This document shows positions 51,479-60,068 of a stretch of 64,000 nucleotides of DNA, in pieces; positions within the stretch are counted from its first letter, which is position 1, and each line of letters begins with the position of its first letter. Made by a program: the position numbers and the translations under genes. The stretch is from Herbidospora yilanensis. GTDB taxonomy: Bacteria; Actinomycetota; Actinomycetes; Streptosporangiales; Streptosporangiaceae. The stretch spans positions 62,001 through 126,000 of the forward strand of contig NZ_BBXE01000030.1 in the NCBI RefSeq assembly GCF_001570565.1, given 5' to 3'. The notes beneath the pieces were generated by a model, which saw nothing but the letters and a program-made list of their open reading frames with translations, was not told the DNA's origin and did no database searches.

Positions 51479-51848
51479 GCCGGGAACTTTACCTCACCCA
51501 TGGATACATAGGTGCAGTGGTCGTCTGTATTGGAGTAGAGATCTGGTGTGCTCAGATCGGAACTGCCCGATCGGCAGCCCCCGTACCTTCATCGCCCGGC
51601 TGTCTCGGGGCACGGCCAACGTCCGGCGGCAGCAGGGCTCGCCGTCGGTCGTGTGCGTGAGGCGGATCGTCCGGCGGGCAGGCAGGCCCGGACGCGTTCC
51701 GCGGAGCCGGTCGACCGCTGGGTCGTGATCGGCATTCTGGCGCACGCAAGCGGCAAAGGCTTGCCCATGTGCCCGAGCCCACCGCCCTCGTTTCGTCAAC
51801 GTGATCCACGTCGGAGGGGGCCCGCCCCTCCCGCGTGAAGGGCGTCCG
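51479..51848. other. 370-bp divergent intergenic region upstream of the encapsulin operon
   Basis: It separates the coiled-coil genes from the encapsulin operon and must carry both promoters. A GATCGG-AACTGC-CCGATC inverted repeat lies at 51555-51572. Overlapping frames on both strands have no protein-like features. No clear -35/-10 pair could be chosen. Confidence 0.5.
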
Positions 51849-53267
51849 ATGACCACCGAGATCAACGCCGGACTCACCGCCGCCGCTGCCGCCGAGCACG
51901 CCTCCAGCCTCGGCACCGCGGCCGCCCGCAACCTCGCCACCACCACCAAGTCCGTCCCGCAGATGCAGGGCATCTCCTCCCGCTGGCTGCTGAAGGTGCT
52001 GCCGTGGGTGGAGGTGGCGGGCGGCACCTATCGGGTCAACCGCAGGTTGTCGTACACGATCGGCGACGGCCGCATCCAGTGCCTGAAGACGGGGGCGCGG
52101 GTGCAGGTCATCCCGCAGGAGCTCGGGGAGCTTCCGCTGCTGCGAGGGTACGGCGACGGTGAGGTGCTGGCCGCGCTGGCGAGCCGGTTCACGCAGGCCG
52201 AGTACGCCCCCGGCGACATGATCGTGTCTCCGGAGCAGGAGGTCGACCGGTTCCACATCCTGGCCCACGGCAAGGTCGACCGGCTCGGCGCCGGGAAGTA
52301 CGGCCACGCCGTGTCGCTGGGCGTGTTGTCCGACGGGGCCTACTTCGGGGAGCAGGCCCTCATCGACGACCACGGCGTCTGGGAGTTCGGGTTCCGCGCG
52401 GTCACCCCGTGTGTGCTGTTGTCGTTGACGAAGGAGGCGTTCGCCGAGGTCGCCGACCGGGCGGCGGGGCTGCGGGCGCATCTGGACGCGCGGCTGCACG
52501 CCGACACGCCGCACACCGACGCCGACGGCGAGGCCGCGATCGAGTTGTCGTCGGGGCACTCCGGCGAGCCGGCCCTCCCGCACACCTACGTCGCCTACGA
52601 GACGCATCCGCGCGAGTACGAGCTGTCGGTCGCGCAGACCGTCCTGCGGGTGCACTCCCGGGTGGCCGACCTCTACAACGAGCCGATGAACCAGGTGGAG
52701 CAGCAGCTCCGCCTGACCGTCGAGGCGCTCCGGGAACGGCAGGAGCACGAGATCGTCAACAACCGCGACTTCGGGCTGCTGCACAACGCCGACCACGGCC
52801 ACCGGATCTCCACCCGGTCGGGGCCGCCCACCCCGGACGACCTCGACGACCTGCTCGCCGTCGTCTGGAAGGAGCCGACGGTCTTCCTGGCCCACCCGCA
52901 CGCCATCGCCGCGTTCGGCCGCGAGTGCTCCAAGCTGGGCCTCTATCCGAACACGGTGAACATCCTGGGACGTGAGGTGCCGGCCTGGCGCGGTGTGCCG
53001 ATCCTCACCTGCAACAAGATCCCGATCAGCGACACGGGGATCTCGTCGATGTTGCTGATGCGCTGCGGCGAGGAGGTCCAGGGGGTCGTGGGGCTGCACC
53101 AGACGGGGTTGCCGGACGAGTACGAGCCCGGCCTCAACGTGCGGTTCATGGGCGTCAACGAGCAGGCGATCATCTCCTACCTGGTGAGCGCCTACTACAG
53201 CGCCGCCGTGCTGGTGCCCGACGCGCTGGGCGTGCTGGAGAACGTCGAACTCGGGCACCGGGACTAA
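51849..53267 (+). CDS. Family 2B encapsulin shell protein with inserted cyclic-nucleotide-binding domain (EshA-like)
   Basis: The 472-residue protein has an HK97-fold encapsulin shell split by a cyclic-nucleotide-binding domain. The N-terminal arm and start of the shell ([24 protein letters not shown], 31-53) are followed by the inserted domain at about 92-215 ([22 protein letters not shown] and YFGEQAL at 165-171). The shell resumes at ~250 with [25 protein letters not shown] and ends with [22 protein letters not shown]. The Arg normally contacting the cyclic phosphate after FGE is not in place ([10 protein letters not shown]). ATG 51849 is chosen because residues from an upstream GTG are not conserved. 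It is two bases from the terpene cyclase gene. It should self-assemble into a protein nanocompartment. Confidence 0.9.
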   Translation: MTTEINAGLTAAAAAEHASSLGTAAARNLATTTKSVPQMQGISSRWLLKVLPWVEVAGGTYRVNRRLSYTIGDGRIQCLKTGARVQVIPQELGELPLLRGYGDGEVLAALASRFTQAEYAPGDMIVSPEQEVDRFHILAHGKVDRLGAGKYGHAVSLGVLSDGAYFGEQALIDDHGVWEFGFRAVTPCVLLSLTKEAFAEVADRAAGLRAHLDARLHADTPHTDADGEAAIELSSGHSGEPALPHTYVAYETHPREYELSVAQTVLRVHSRVADLYNEPMNQVEQQLRLTVEALRERQEHEIVNNRDFGLLHNADHGHRISTRSGPPTPDDLDDLLAVVWKEPTVFLAHPHAIAAFGRECSKLGLYPNTVNILGREVPAWRGVPILTCNKIPISDTGISSMLLMRCGEEVQGVVGLHQTGLPDEYEPGLNVRFMGVNEQAIISYLVSAYYSAAVLVPDALGVLENVELGHRD

Positions 53268-53269
53268 GA

Positions 53270-55201
53270 ATGCGGCCCTTCGAACTGCCCGACTTCTACC
53301 GCCCCTGGCCGCCGAGGCTGAACCCGCACGTCGAGGAGGCCCGCGCGCACAACCGCGCCTGGGCCGCCCGGCACGGGCTCGTCGACGAGAGCGTCTGGGA
53401 CGCGGCCTGGGCCGACTCCATCGATCTTGCCCTGTTCGCCGCGTACTGCTTCCCGGACGCGAGCCCGGACCGGCTCGACCTGCTGACCGACTGGTACGTC
53501 TGGGGGTTCTACTTCGACGACTGGTTCCTGCGTCACTACAAGGCGACCGGCGACGTCGCTGGCGCGGCGGCGTGGCTGGAAGGCGTGCGCGCCTTCATGC
53601 CGGTGGACCTGTCGCAGCCGGTGCCGGCCGCCGCGGACCCCGTACAGGCGACTCTGCGGGAGTTGTGGGCGCGGACCGTGCCGGGCAGCACCGAGGAGTG
53701 GCGGCGGCGGTTCGGCGACAACACGTTCGCGCAGATGGACGACGCCTTCTGGGAACTCGGCAACCTGGCCGAAGGGCGGGTGCCGAACCCGATCGACTAC
53801 CTCGAACGGCGGCGCGGCGCGGGCGCGGGACGGTGGGTGGCCGACCTGGTCGAGCTGGTCAACGGCACCCCGCTGCCCGATCACGTGTGGGCGTCGCGGC
53901 CGGTCCAGGTGATGCGCGACACCTTCACCGACGCGCAGGTGCTGCTCAACGACGTGTTCTCCTACCAGCGGGAGACCGAGCAGGAGGGTGAGCTCAACAA
54001 CTTCGTCCTGGTGCTGCGGGAGTTCCTCGGGATGACCCCGCAGGAGGCCGCCGACACGACCAACGACCTGATCACGTCGCGGCTGCTGCAGTTCGAGAGC
54101 ACGCTGCTGACCGAGTTGCCGGACCTGCCGCTGACCCCGGCCGAGCGTCTGGCCGTGGTGACCGTCGCCCGGTCGCTGCAGGACGCCAACGCGGGCTCCC
54201 ACGAGTGGCATCTGCGCTCCTCGCGGTACATGAACGAGGCGACCAGGGGCGCCGACCCGAGGGTCCCGGTGTGGCGTAATCCGATGGGGCTCGGCACGTC
54301 GGCGGCCCGGTTGTGGGCGGGCCACCGCCCGGTCGACCGGCGCGTCTTCTTCCGGCCGCCGCCGCAGGAGAGGTCCGCCCCGAGCCCGTTCGCCGGCGCG
54401 GCCCGGACCGCGGCGGCCGACTGGGCGCGGCGCATGGGCCTGCCCTATTCGCCGCAGGCGGTGTCGTGGGCGGTCACCGCGCACGGCGGCGTGCCACGTG
54501 ACCGGCTTGAGGTGCTCTCGCAGTGGTACGTCTTCCTCGCCGCCCTCGACACCGCCGTCGACCGGCTGTTCAAGGCGCGGCGCGACCCGGCCGGAGGGAG
54601 GGCGTTCCTCCGGCGGCTGCCGCTGTTCCTCACCGGCACCCCGCCCGCGCCGGCCAACCCGGTCGAACGCGGCCTGCGCGACCTGTGGGGGAGGGCCCCG
54701 CTCGACGCGGCCCACTTCGAGCGTCTGGTCGCGGTCCGTGAGTGGGAACTGGGCAACAGCGCCCGGGAGCGGGTCCCCGACCCGGTCGACCTCCTGCAGA
54801 CCCGCCGGGCCGAGCACGCCGGGCTGATGGTGGATCTGGTCGTGTACGGCCTGGGCCTCCCGGCTCCCCGCCGAGGCGCGCTGGAGGAGTGTTTCGCCGA
54901 CGTGGCGACGGCGCGGCGCGACCTGGTGACGTACCGGGACAGGATCGGGGTGCCCACCGAGGTCAGCAACGGGGTGCTGGCCCTGGGGCGGCTGCTCGGA
55001 TGCGACCTGCAACAGGCCGCCGACGTGGTCGGCGACCTGCTGAGCGCCCGCCGAGCCCAGTTCGACCGCCTCGCCGCCGACGCCCCCGACGCCTATGTCA
55101 GCGCGCTGCGGACGTGGCTGGGCGGCGACCTCGGCGAACACACCCGGCTGGGCCTGTCGGGCTTGGGCACGAGAGGAGCACACGCGTGGCGACCAGCCTG
55201 A
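53270..55201 (+). CDS. two-domain terpene cyclase (germacradienol/geosmin synthase-like) with degenerate C-terminal domain
   Basis: The 643-residue protein aligns with bacterial germacradienol/geosmin synthases. The N-terminal domain starts FELPDFYRPWPPRLNPH and has the Mg-binding DDWFL at 83-87, the NSE triad in NDVFSYQRE (Asn227, Ser231, Glu235) and HEWHLRSSRY at 311-320, so it should ionise and cyclise farnesyl diphosphate. In the C-terminal domain the DDYYP-type motif is replaced by LDTAVDRLF (426-434) and the second NSE region by ARRDLVTYRDRIG (548-560), so geosmin formation is unlikely. It is ~80 residues shorter than geosmin synthase. The gene lies between two encapsulin shell genes and is the probable cargo. 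Confidence 0.9.
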   Translation: MRPFELPDFYRPWPPRLNPHVEEARAHNRAWAARHGLVDESVWDAAWADSIDLALFAAYCFPDASPDRLDLLTDWYVWGFYFDDWFLRHYKATGDVAGAAAWLEGVRAFMPVDLSQPVPAAADPVQATLRELWARTVPGSTEEWRRRFGDNTFAQMDDAFWELGNLAEGRVPNPIDYLERRRGAGAGRWVADLVELVNGTPLPDHVWASRPVQVMRDTFTDAQVLLNDVFSYQRETEQEGELNNFVLVLREFLGMTPQEAADTTNDLITSRLLQFESTLLTELPDLPLTPAERLAVVTVARSLQDANAGSHEWHLRSSRYMNEATRGADPRVPVWRNPMGLGTSAARLWAGHRPVDRRVFFRPPPQERSAPSPFAGAARTAAADWARRMGLPYSPQAVSWAVTAHGGVPRDRLEVLSQWYVFLAALDTAVDRLFKARRDPAGGRAFLRRLPLFLTGTPPAPANPVERGLRDLWGRAPLDAAHFERLVAVREWELGNSARERVPDPVDLLQTRRAEHAGLMVDLVVYGLGLPAPRRGALEECFADVATARRDLVTYRDRIGVPTEVSNGVLALGRLLGCDLQQAADVVGDLLSARRAQFDRLAADAPDAYVSALRTWLGGDLGEHTRLGLSGLGTRGAHAWRPA

Positions 55202-56073
55202 CCACGGACGCGGCCCGCACCCTGGCCACGACCACCAAGACCCGGCCGCAGACGGCGTCGACGACCCCGCGATGGCTGCTGGAGATCCTGGAGTGGCGCG
55301 ACCTCCCCGGCGGAACCTACCGGCGCACCGGCACCCTGCGCCGCACGATCGCCCGCCGCGGCAGCTCCCAACCGGGAGTGCGGGTCACGGCGGGCCACAT
55401 GGGCGAGCCGGAGATCCCCGGCATGTACGTGGAATACGGCCACCCCCCGCGCGAATACGAGCTGACCGCCGCCCAGACGATCATGCGCGTGCACCGCCGG
55501 GTGGGCGACCTCTACAACGACCCGCACGACCAGTACGAGGAGCAGCTCCGGCTGACCCTCGACGCCCTGGCCGAACGCAGGGAACACGACCTCGCCCGCG
55601 AGCTCCTCCAGGCCCCGCCCGCCCGCCACCGCGTCACGGCGCAGGGCCCGCCGACCCCGCTCGACCTGGACGGCCTGATCTGCAAGCAGACCTCGCCGCG
55701 CTACCTCCTGGCCCACCCGCGCGCCATCGCGGCCTTCGGCCGCGAGTGCAACCGGTTCGGCGTGCGGCCCGACGAGGTCGAGTTCGGGGGCCGGCGGGTG
55801 CTCGGCTGGCGCGGGCTGCCGTTCCTGCCGTGCGACAAACTGCCGATCGCGGCCGACCACACGACGAGCATCCTGGTGGTCCGGCCGGGGGAGAAGCGCC
55901 AGGGCGTGGTCGGACTGCGCCCGTCGCGGACCCCGGTCGTGCGCGAACTCGGCACCACGCGGCAGGCCGTCACCGAATACCTGGTGAGCGAGTACTACGG
56001 CGTGGCCGTGCTGATCCCCAACGCGGTGTGCGCGCTCGACGGAGTGCAGGTGGTGCGTACTCCGGCGCGGTGA
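55186..56073 (+). CDS. second encapsulin shell protein, Family 2 without cyclic-nucleotide-binding domain
   Basis: The 295-residue protein repeats the flanks of the larger shell protein: LATTTKTRPQTASTTPRWLLEILEW at 13-37, HPPREYELTAAQTIMRVHRRVGDLYND at 86-112, [19 protein letters not shown] at 174-192 and EYLVSEYYGVAVLIPNAVCALDGV near the end. The inserted nucleotide-binding domain is absent; only ~20 residues (RRTIARRGSSQPGVRVTAGH) link the two parts. GTG 55186 has GAGAGGAG upstream and lies 16 bases inside the terpene cyclase gene, so the three genes are translationally linked. It is expected to co-assemble with the larger protein into one shell, which is inference from operon context. Confidence 0.9.
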   Translation: MATSLTTDAARTLATTTKTRPQTASTTPRWLLEILEWRDLPGGTYRRTGTLRRTIARRGSSQPGVRVTAGHMGEPEIPGMYVEYGHPPREYELTAAQTIMRVHRRVGDLYNDPHDQYEEQLRLTLDALAERREHDLARELLQAPPARHRVTAQGPPTPLDLDGLICKQTSPRYLLAHPRAIAAFGRECNRFGVRPDEVEFGGRRVLGWRGLPFLPCDKLPIAADHTTSILVVRPGEKRQGVVGLRPSRTPVVRELGTTRQAVTEYLVSEYYGVAVLIPNAVCALDGVQVVRTPAR

Positions 56074-56298
56074 GCGTTCCGGCACCGACCCCGTGACAGG
56101 ACGTGGCGGCGCCGCTGCTCGTGAACTGGTTCGGTCGGCCTGAACGCCAATTTTCAGGCAGCCGACTGAAATGCGATTTGCCCCATTTGGCGAATTGTGG
56201 AAGTGGAGGAAGGGCCGACCTCGGTGATTCGGTAAACCAGCTCTGATGTATGCGGGTCTTGTGAGAAACGTCTCGCGTCGTGCGCAAGGGGCATCATC
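56074..56298. other. 225-bp AT-richer gap with an inverted repeat
   Basis: GCCTGA and TCAGGC arms (about 56139-56160) flank CGCCAATTT and could end the encapsulin operon. The segment is less GC-rich than the genes on either side. No gene is seen; the ribosome site AAGGGG for the next gene is at its end. Confidence 0.5.
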
Positions 56299-57672
56299 GT
56301 GGAATACCGGTTCAATACACCGCCAGGCTGGCCCGTGCCCCCCGCCGGATGGGTTCCCCCGCACGGTTGGCAGCCCGATCCCACCTGGGCCCCGGCTCCG
56401 GCCGGGTGGGACTTCTGGGTGCCGGTGCAGGAAGCCCCGCCGCCTCCCCGCCCGGCGTCCGGCGGCCTCTTCGGCGGCGGGAAGAAACAACTCGAAGCCG
56501 AGAACGCCGAACTGCGCGCATGGGTCGAGCGCATGAACGGCCTGGACGCCGTGAACATCGCCGCGATGACCGAGCAGCTCCGCCAGCAGTACGAGGCGAT
56601 GCGTTCGGCGCTCGACCAGGCGACCCGGCGGCTGTCCGAGATCGAACAGCGGACCGTGCGGACCGAAGAGGTCGCGCTGCTCCAAGAGGCTGGAGTGTAC
56701 GAATACCATCACCCCCTGTCGGACGCGGTGGCCTACAAAGACCGGCTGGCCCAGGTGAAGACCCGCATCAAGGAGATGACCAAGGAGAACCGCGCCGTAC
56801 TCGGGTCGACCAACTGGACCGTCAACGGATCGGCCGTCGAAGGGCGCCGGATGGTCCGCGACTTCTCGAAGCTGATGCTCCGCGCCTACAACGCCGAAGC
56901 CGACAACTGTGTGCGCACGATGCGCCCGTACAAGCTCCAGTCGGCGATCGATCGGCTGGAGAAGGCCGTCGAGATGATCGTCAAGCTGGGCAAGACGATG
57001 AGCATTCACGTCAGCGCCGACTACCACCGCCTTCGCGTGCACGAACTCGAACTCACCGCCGACCACCTCGCCAAACAGGAGGAGGAGAAGGAACTGGTCC
57101 GGGCGCAGCGAGAGCGTCAGCGTGAGGAGGAGGCGGCGCGGCGGGAGTTCGAACGCGAGAAGGCCAGGCTCCGCAAGGAGGAGGCCCACTACCGATCGGC
57201 ACTCGCGAAACTCCTTGCCAACGGCGACGCCGCGGCCGCCGAGGAGGTGAAGGCGAAACTGGAGGAGATCGGCGCCGCGGTCACCGACGTCGAGGCCCGT
57301 GAGGCCAACATCAGGGCCGGATACGTCTACGTGATCTCGAACATCGGCGCCTTCGGCGAGGACGTCGTCAAGATCGGCATGACCCGTCGCCTGGAACCCG
57401 CGGACCGTGTGCGCGAACTCGGGGACGCCTCGGTGCCGTTCAAGTTCGACACCCACGCCCTCATCTTCAGCGACGACGCTGTCGGCCTGGAGGGTCGTCT
57501 GCACGATGCCCTGAGCGACCGGCGGGTCAACAAGGTGAACACCCGGCGGGAGTTCTTCCGGGTCACACCGGCCGAGGTGAAGGACCTGCTTGGCAAGATC
57601 GCCGGTCAGCACCTGCTCGAATATCGTGACCTGCCCGAAGCTCTGGAATGGCGGCAGTCGATCCAGGTCTAG
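56299..57672 (+). CDS. DUF4041/T5orf172-type GIY-YIG domain protein
   Basis: The 457-residue protein has a Pro/Trp-rich N-terminus (PPGWPVPPAGWVPPHGWQPDP), a DUF4041-like helical coiled-coil region (~60-325: LEAENAELRAW and KEMTKENRAVLGSTNWTVNG) and a C-terminal T5orf172 domain of the GIY-YIG superfamily (~336-425: GYVYVISNIGAFGEDVVKIGMTRRLEPADRVRELG). GYVYVI...KIGMT matches the family core. Proteins with this architecture occur in phages and near defence loci, but their function is not established. GTG 56299 follows AAGGGG. Location after the encapsulin operon may be incidental. Confidence 0.83.
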   Translation: MEYRFNTPPGWPVPPAGWVPPHGWQPDPTWAPAPAGWDFWVPVQEAPPPPRPASGGLFGGGKKQLEAENAELRAWVERMNGLDAVNIAAMTEQLRQQYEAMRSALDQATRRLSEIEQRTVRTEEVALLQEAGVYEYHHPLSDAVAYKDRLAQVKTRIKEMTKENRAVLGSTNWTVNGSAVEGRRMVRDFSKLMLRAYNAEADNCVRTMRPYKLQSAIDRLEKAVEMIVKLGKTMSIHVSADYHRLRVHELELTADHLAKQEEEKELVRAQRERQREEEAARREFEREKARLRKEEAHYRSALAKLLANGDAAAAEEVKAKLEEIGAAVTDVEAREANIRAGYVYVISNIGAFGEDVVKIGMTRRLEPADRVRELGDASVPFKFDTHALIFSDDAVGLEGRLHDALSDRRVNKVNTRREFFRVTPAEVKDLLGKIAGQHLLEYRDLPEALEWRQSIQV

Positions 57673-57681
57673 GCGGCGGCC

Positions 57682-58227
57682 TCACGCCATGAGCCGGTCG
57701 GCGTGGTGTTCGATCAGGTGGCGGGCCGCGAACGTCAGGTCGTGTTCCGCCGCCTCTGCCAGGGTCAGCCACGTGTAGGCGTCGCCCTCGCCCTCGTCGA
57801 GCGCCACCGGTGGTTCCGCGCCGACCGTCGTCAGGAAGGTGTGCCACACGTGCCCGTCGGCTCCCCGGCGGCACTGGTCGCCGTCGATGGGCTCGGTGGC
57901 GATCAGCGACAGGGACACCGCGCGCAGGCCGGTCTCCTCCTGGAGTTCGCGGGCCGCGCTGACCTCGGGCGACTCGCCGTGTTCGACGTGGCCGGCCGGG
58001 ATGGTCAGCGCGTAGGGGAAGGCGATCCGGTTGAAGAACAGGAAACGGCCCGACGGGTCGCGGACGAAGACGCCCGCCGTCTCGTGCCACATCCGCAGGG
58101 CCGTGTCGACGACGAGCGAACGGTCGGCGGTCTGGCCGCAGGTGGTGCAGCGGCGGCGGACGCGGCCCGACTCGGTGACCGGTTCGACCGTCTCGGCGTC
58201 GCAGTGCAGGCAGTATTCGTGGCGCAT
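57682..58227 (-). CDS. NUDIX hydrolase with N-terminal zinc ribbon
   Basis: The 181-residue protein has two CxxC pairs near its start (CLHC at 6-9 and CTTC at 27-30) forming a zinc ribbon, and a Nudix box GHVEHGESPEVSAARELQEETG at about 78-99. This layout resembles NADH pyrophosphatase-like and related ribbon-containing Nudix enzymes. It is cytoplasmic and its substrate is unknown. It converges on the GIY-YIG gene with only 9 bases between stop codons. Confidence 0.88.
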   Translation of the reverse strand: MRHEYCLHCDAETVEPVTESGRVRRRCTTCGQTADRSLVVDTALRMWHETAGVFVRDPSGRFLFFNRIAFPYALTIPAGHVEHGESPEVSAARELQEETGLRAVSLSLIATEPIDGDQCRRGADGHVWHTFLTTVGAEPPVALDEGEGDAYTWLTLAEAAEHDLTFAARHLIEHHADRLMA

Positions 58228-58327
58228 GGGCGGGGCCCACCCCCTCGTGAAACGTCCGGCCGGCGTGGATACGCCTCTATCCTTCCGGACGGTTCAGGCG
58301 CGCGCCCGGATCGGAGACAATCCGCAG

Positions 58328-58905
58328 GTGTTCAAGGACAAGCACGCCGAGATGGAGGTCGACGAGGAGGATTCCATCCCGATCCTCGACCTGGCCAGGA
58401 CCGAGGGCTGGAGGTCTTCGCCGACCGGATCGACCAGGGCGACACGGTGGCCCAGGAGCTGCTGGACGAATGGGGTGTCGACGACCTCTACACCGAGAAG
58501 GGCTACGAGGCCTGGTTCGGCAAGGTCCACGGCGTCAGCGAGGCGACCACCCCCGGCGAGCTCCTGATGGCCCTCGACAGCGTGCCCCACAAGGACGACG
58601 GCATCGTCTGGACGGCTCTCGCCCGGCTCCTCGGCTTCCCCCCTGACACCGCCTCGGCCGAGAAGATCCTGGCCGGGACGGTCGTCAAGCACGTCATGGA
58701 CGCCGACAAGGGCGTCCGCGACGAGATCGAGGAGTTCTTCGGCGCCATCGGGGAAGACCTCGACGTCTACGACCTCGAACTGGCCCGGCAGGGCGGCACG
58801 GCCATCTTCGGCGACCCGGCGAGCGACCGGCCCGCGCCGGCGCGGGGCCTCGTGAGACACCCCGCCAGACGCCTCGCCAGACGCCCCGTCAGACGACCCG
58901 GGTGA
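58328..58905 (+). pseudogene. frameshifted acidic hypothetical gene
   Basis: The frame beginning at GTG 58328 reads FKDKHAEMEVDEEDSIPILDLARTEG and then runs into nonsense-like sequence. The next frame immediately continues LEVFADRIDQGDTVAQELLDEWG and remains protein-like up to AIFG (about 58812). Adding one base near 58407 (GAGGGCTGG to GAGGGCCTGG) restores one acidic ~150-residue protein. After that, four imperfect 12-bp repeats (GCCTCGCCAGAC) lead to a stop at 58905. Either a real frameshift or a sequence error explains it. No family is recognised. Confidence 0.65.
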
Positions 58906-59045
58906 CCCGGTCGAGTGGTCTCCGGCTCCCCGAGGTCCAGGACGTCGGCGATCCGCCCGTGGTGCGCTTCGCCAAGCGCAAGGCGAAGAACCAGATCACC
59001 CCGAAGGGCGATCCGAAGAGGCGGAGCCGGAAGACGACGAAGTAG
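58906..59045 (+). other. possible detached C-terminal gene fragment
   Basis: A plus-strand frame ends at TAG 59043-59045 with a very basic tail (VVRFAKRKAKNQITPKGD and KRRSRKTTK) and has no start of its own. It may be the displaced end of the frameshifted gene upstream. It stops one base before the TetR stop on the other strand. Confidence 0.4.
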
Positions 59046-59630
59046 TCAGCGGGGGAGGATCAGTCCGAGGGTGTCGTCGATGCCCTGGTAGACGGCCTCG
59101 ATCGGCAGCCGTCCCCTGATCCAGGCGCGTAAGCCCTGGTCGGCGACGGCGCGCAGGGTCGAGACGACGGTCTCGTCCACGTCGTCGGCGGCCGCGCGCA
59201 TGACGTCGGCGAACAGCGTGTCGAGCGGGGTGTAGATTTCGGCGGCGCGGGGGTCGTCGGTGGTCTGCAGGACGATCATCAGCCGGTAGAACTGCGGCTG
59301 CGTCTGGAACGCGCGGACGGTGGCGTGCAGGACGGACCGCAGGCGCTCGCCCTCGGTGCCGCCCGCCGGGGCGGCGCGGCCGAGTCCGCGCCGCAGGTCG
59401 TCCTGCCATTCGGCGAAGACGGCCGCGAAGAGGTGTTCCTTCGAGGAGAAGTACCGGTAGAGGGTGCCGAGCGCGACCTCGGCGTCGCGGGCCACGTCGG
59501 AGACCTTGATCTTGTCGTAGTCGCTGCCCGACAGGGCGCGCAGGCCGGTCCTGACGATGCGGGCGCGGCGTTCCCGCTGGTCCTTGCGGAGCGATTCCGG
59601 CGCCGCCGGGTCCGGCACGTCGGTGACCAT
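59046..59630 (-). CDS. TetR-family transcriptional regulator
   Basis: The 194-residue protein has an N-terminal TetR helix-turn-helix (DYDKIKVSDVARDAEVALGTLYRYFSSKEHLF, about 37-68) and an all-helical ligand domain. It is divergent from the PadR gene with about 120 bp between the starts. No adjacent catabolic or efflux gene is apparent, so the targets are unknown. A clear operator was not found close to its own start. Confidence 0.9.
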   Translation of the reverse strand: MVTDVPDPAAPESLRKDQRERRARIVRTGLRALSGSDYDKIKVSDVARDAEVALGTLYRYFSSKEHLFAAVFAEWQDDLRRGLGRAAPAGGTEGERLRSVLHATVRAFQTQPQFYRLMIVLQTTDDPRAAEIYTPLDTLFADVMRAAADDVDETVVSTLRAVADQGLRAWIRGRLPIEAVYQGIDDTLGLILPR

Positions 59631-59711
59631 CGCGGAGTTCTCCTGATCGGGTGGGAAATTTCGATCTAGGTTACCGCTCAGGTCGCCGTAATGATCATGA
59701 AATCAGCGGAC

Positions 59712-59740
59712 TTGTTGTACTGTGCGGCGCACAGTACTGT
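59712..59740 (+). promoter_or_regulatory. PadR promoter with perfect palindromic operator
   Basis: Arms GTACTGTGC (59717-59725) and its exact complement (59729-59737) enclose GGC. TTGTTG (59712-59717) and TACTGT (59735-59740) can serve as -35 and -10 boxes with 17-bp spacing, so the operator fills the promoter. The site is 14 bases before the PadR start. Confidence 0.82.
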
Positions 59741-59750
59741 GTGGAACATC

Positions 59751-60068
59751 ATGGAGGCCGAACTCCGGCGTGGTGTGATCGTGCTGGCGGTCCTCTCCCA
59801 GCTCGGCACCTTCCGCTACGGCTATGAGCTGCGCCAGGCCCTCGCCGAGCAGGGCATGGCGATCGAAGAGGGCACCCTCTACCCGCTGCTGCGCCGCCTG
59901 GAGAACCAGGGCGCGCTGGTCAGCGAGTGGCGGACCGACGGCGGTTCGCCCCGCCGCTACTACACGCTCAGCGACGAGGGCCGGGTCCTGCGCGCCCGGC
60001 TGGCCGGCTCATGGCGGGAACTCACCGCCACCATGGACGAACTCCTCCAGGGTGAAGGGGCGTCATGA
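59751..60068 (+). CDS. PadR-family transcriptional regulator
   Basis: The 105-residue protein is a winged-helix PadR regulator: RRGVIVLAVLSQLGTFRYGYELRQAL, then GTLYPLLRRLENQGALVSEW and the wing SPRRYYTLSDEGR. PadR proteins usually repress themselves and a coupled membrane or efflux gene. Here the coupled downstream gene is only an 18-codon frame, so the usual partner appears lost. The ATG at 59751 is chosen; an upstream ATG at 59691 lies before the operator and is not likely to be used. Confidence 0.9.
   Translation: MEAELRRGVIVLAVLSQLGTFRYGYELRQALAEQGMAIEEGTLYPLLRRLENQGALVSEWRTDGGSPRRYYTLSDEGRVLRARLAGSWRELTATMDELLQGEGAS

Noticed and set aside
51801-51848. GTG start 16 codons upstream for the encapsulin
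   Set aside because: The extra residues ([15 protein letters not shown]) are unlike the conserved N-terminal arm; ATG 51849 fits the family.
53270-55201. Calling the cyclase a 2-methylisoborneol synthase
   Set aside because: It is two-domain and aligns with geosmin synthase, and no C-methyltransferase gene for geranyl diphosphate is in the operon.
53270-55201. Calling it a functional geosmin synthase
   Set aside because: The C-terminal domain has lost both metal-binding motifs.
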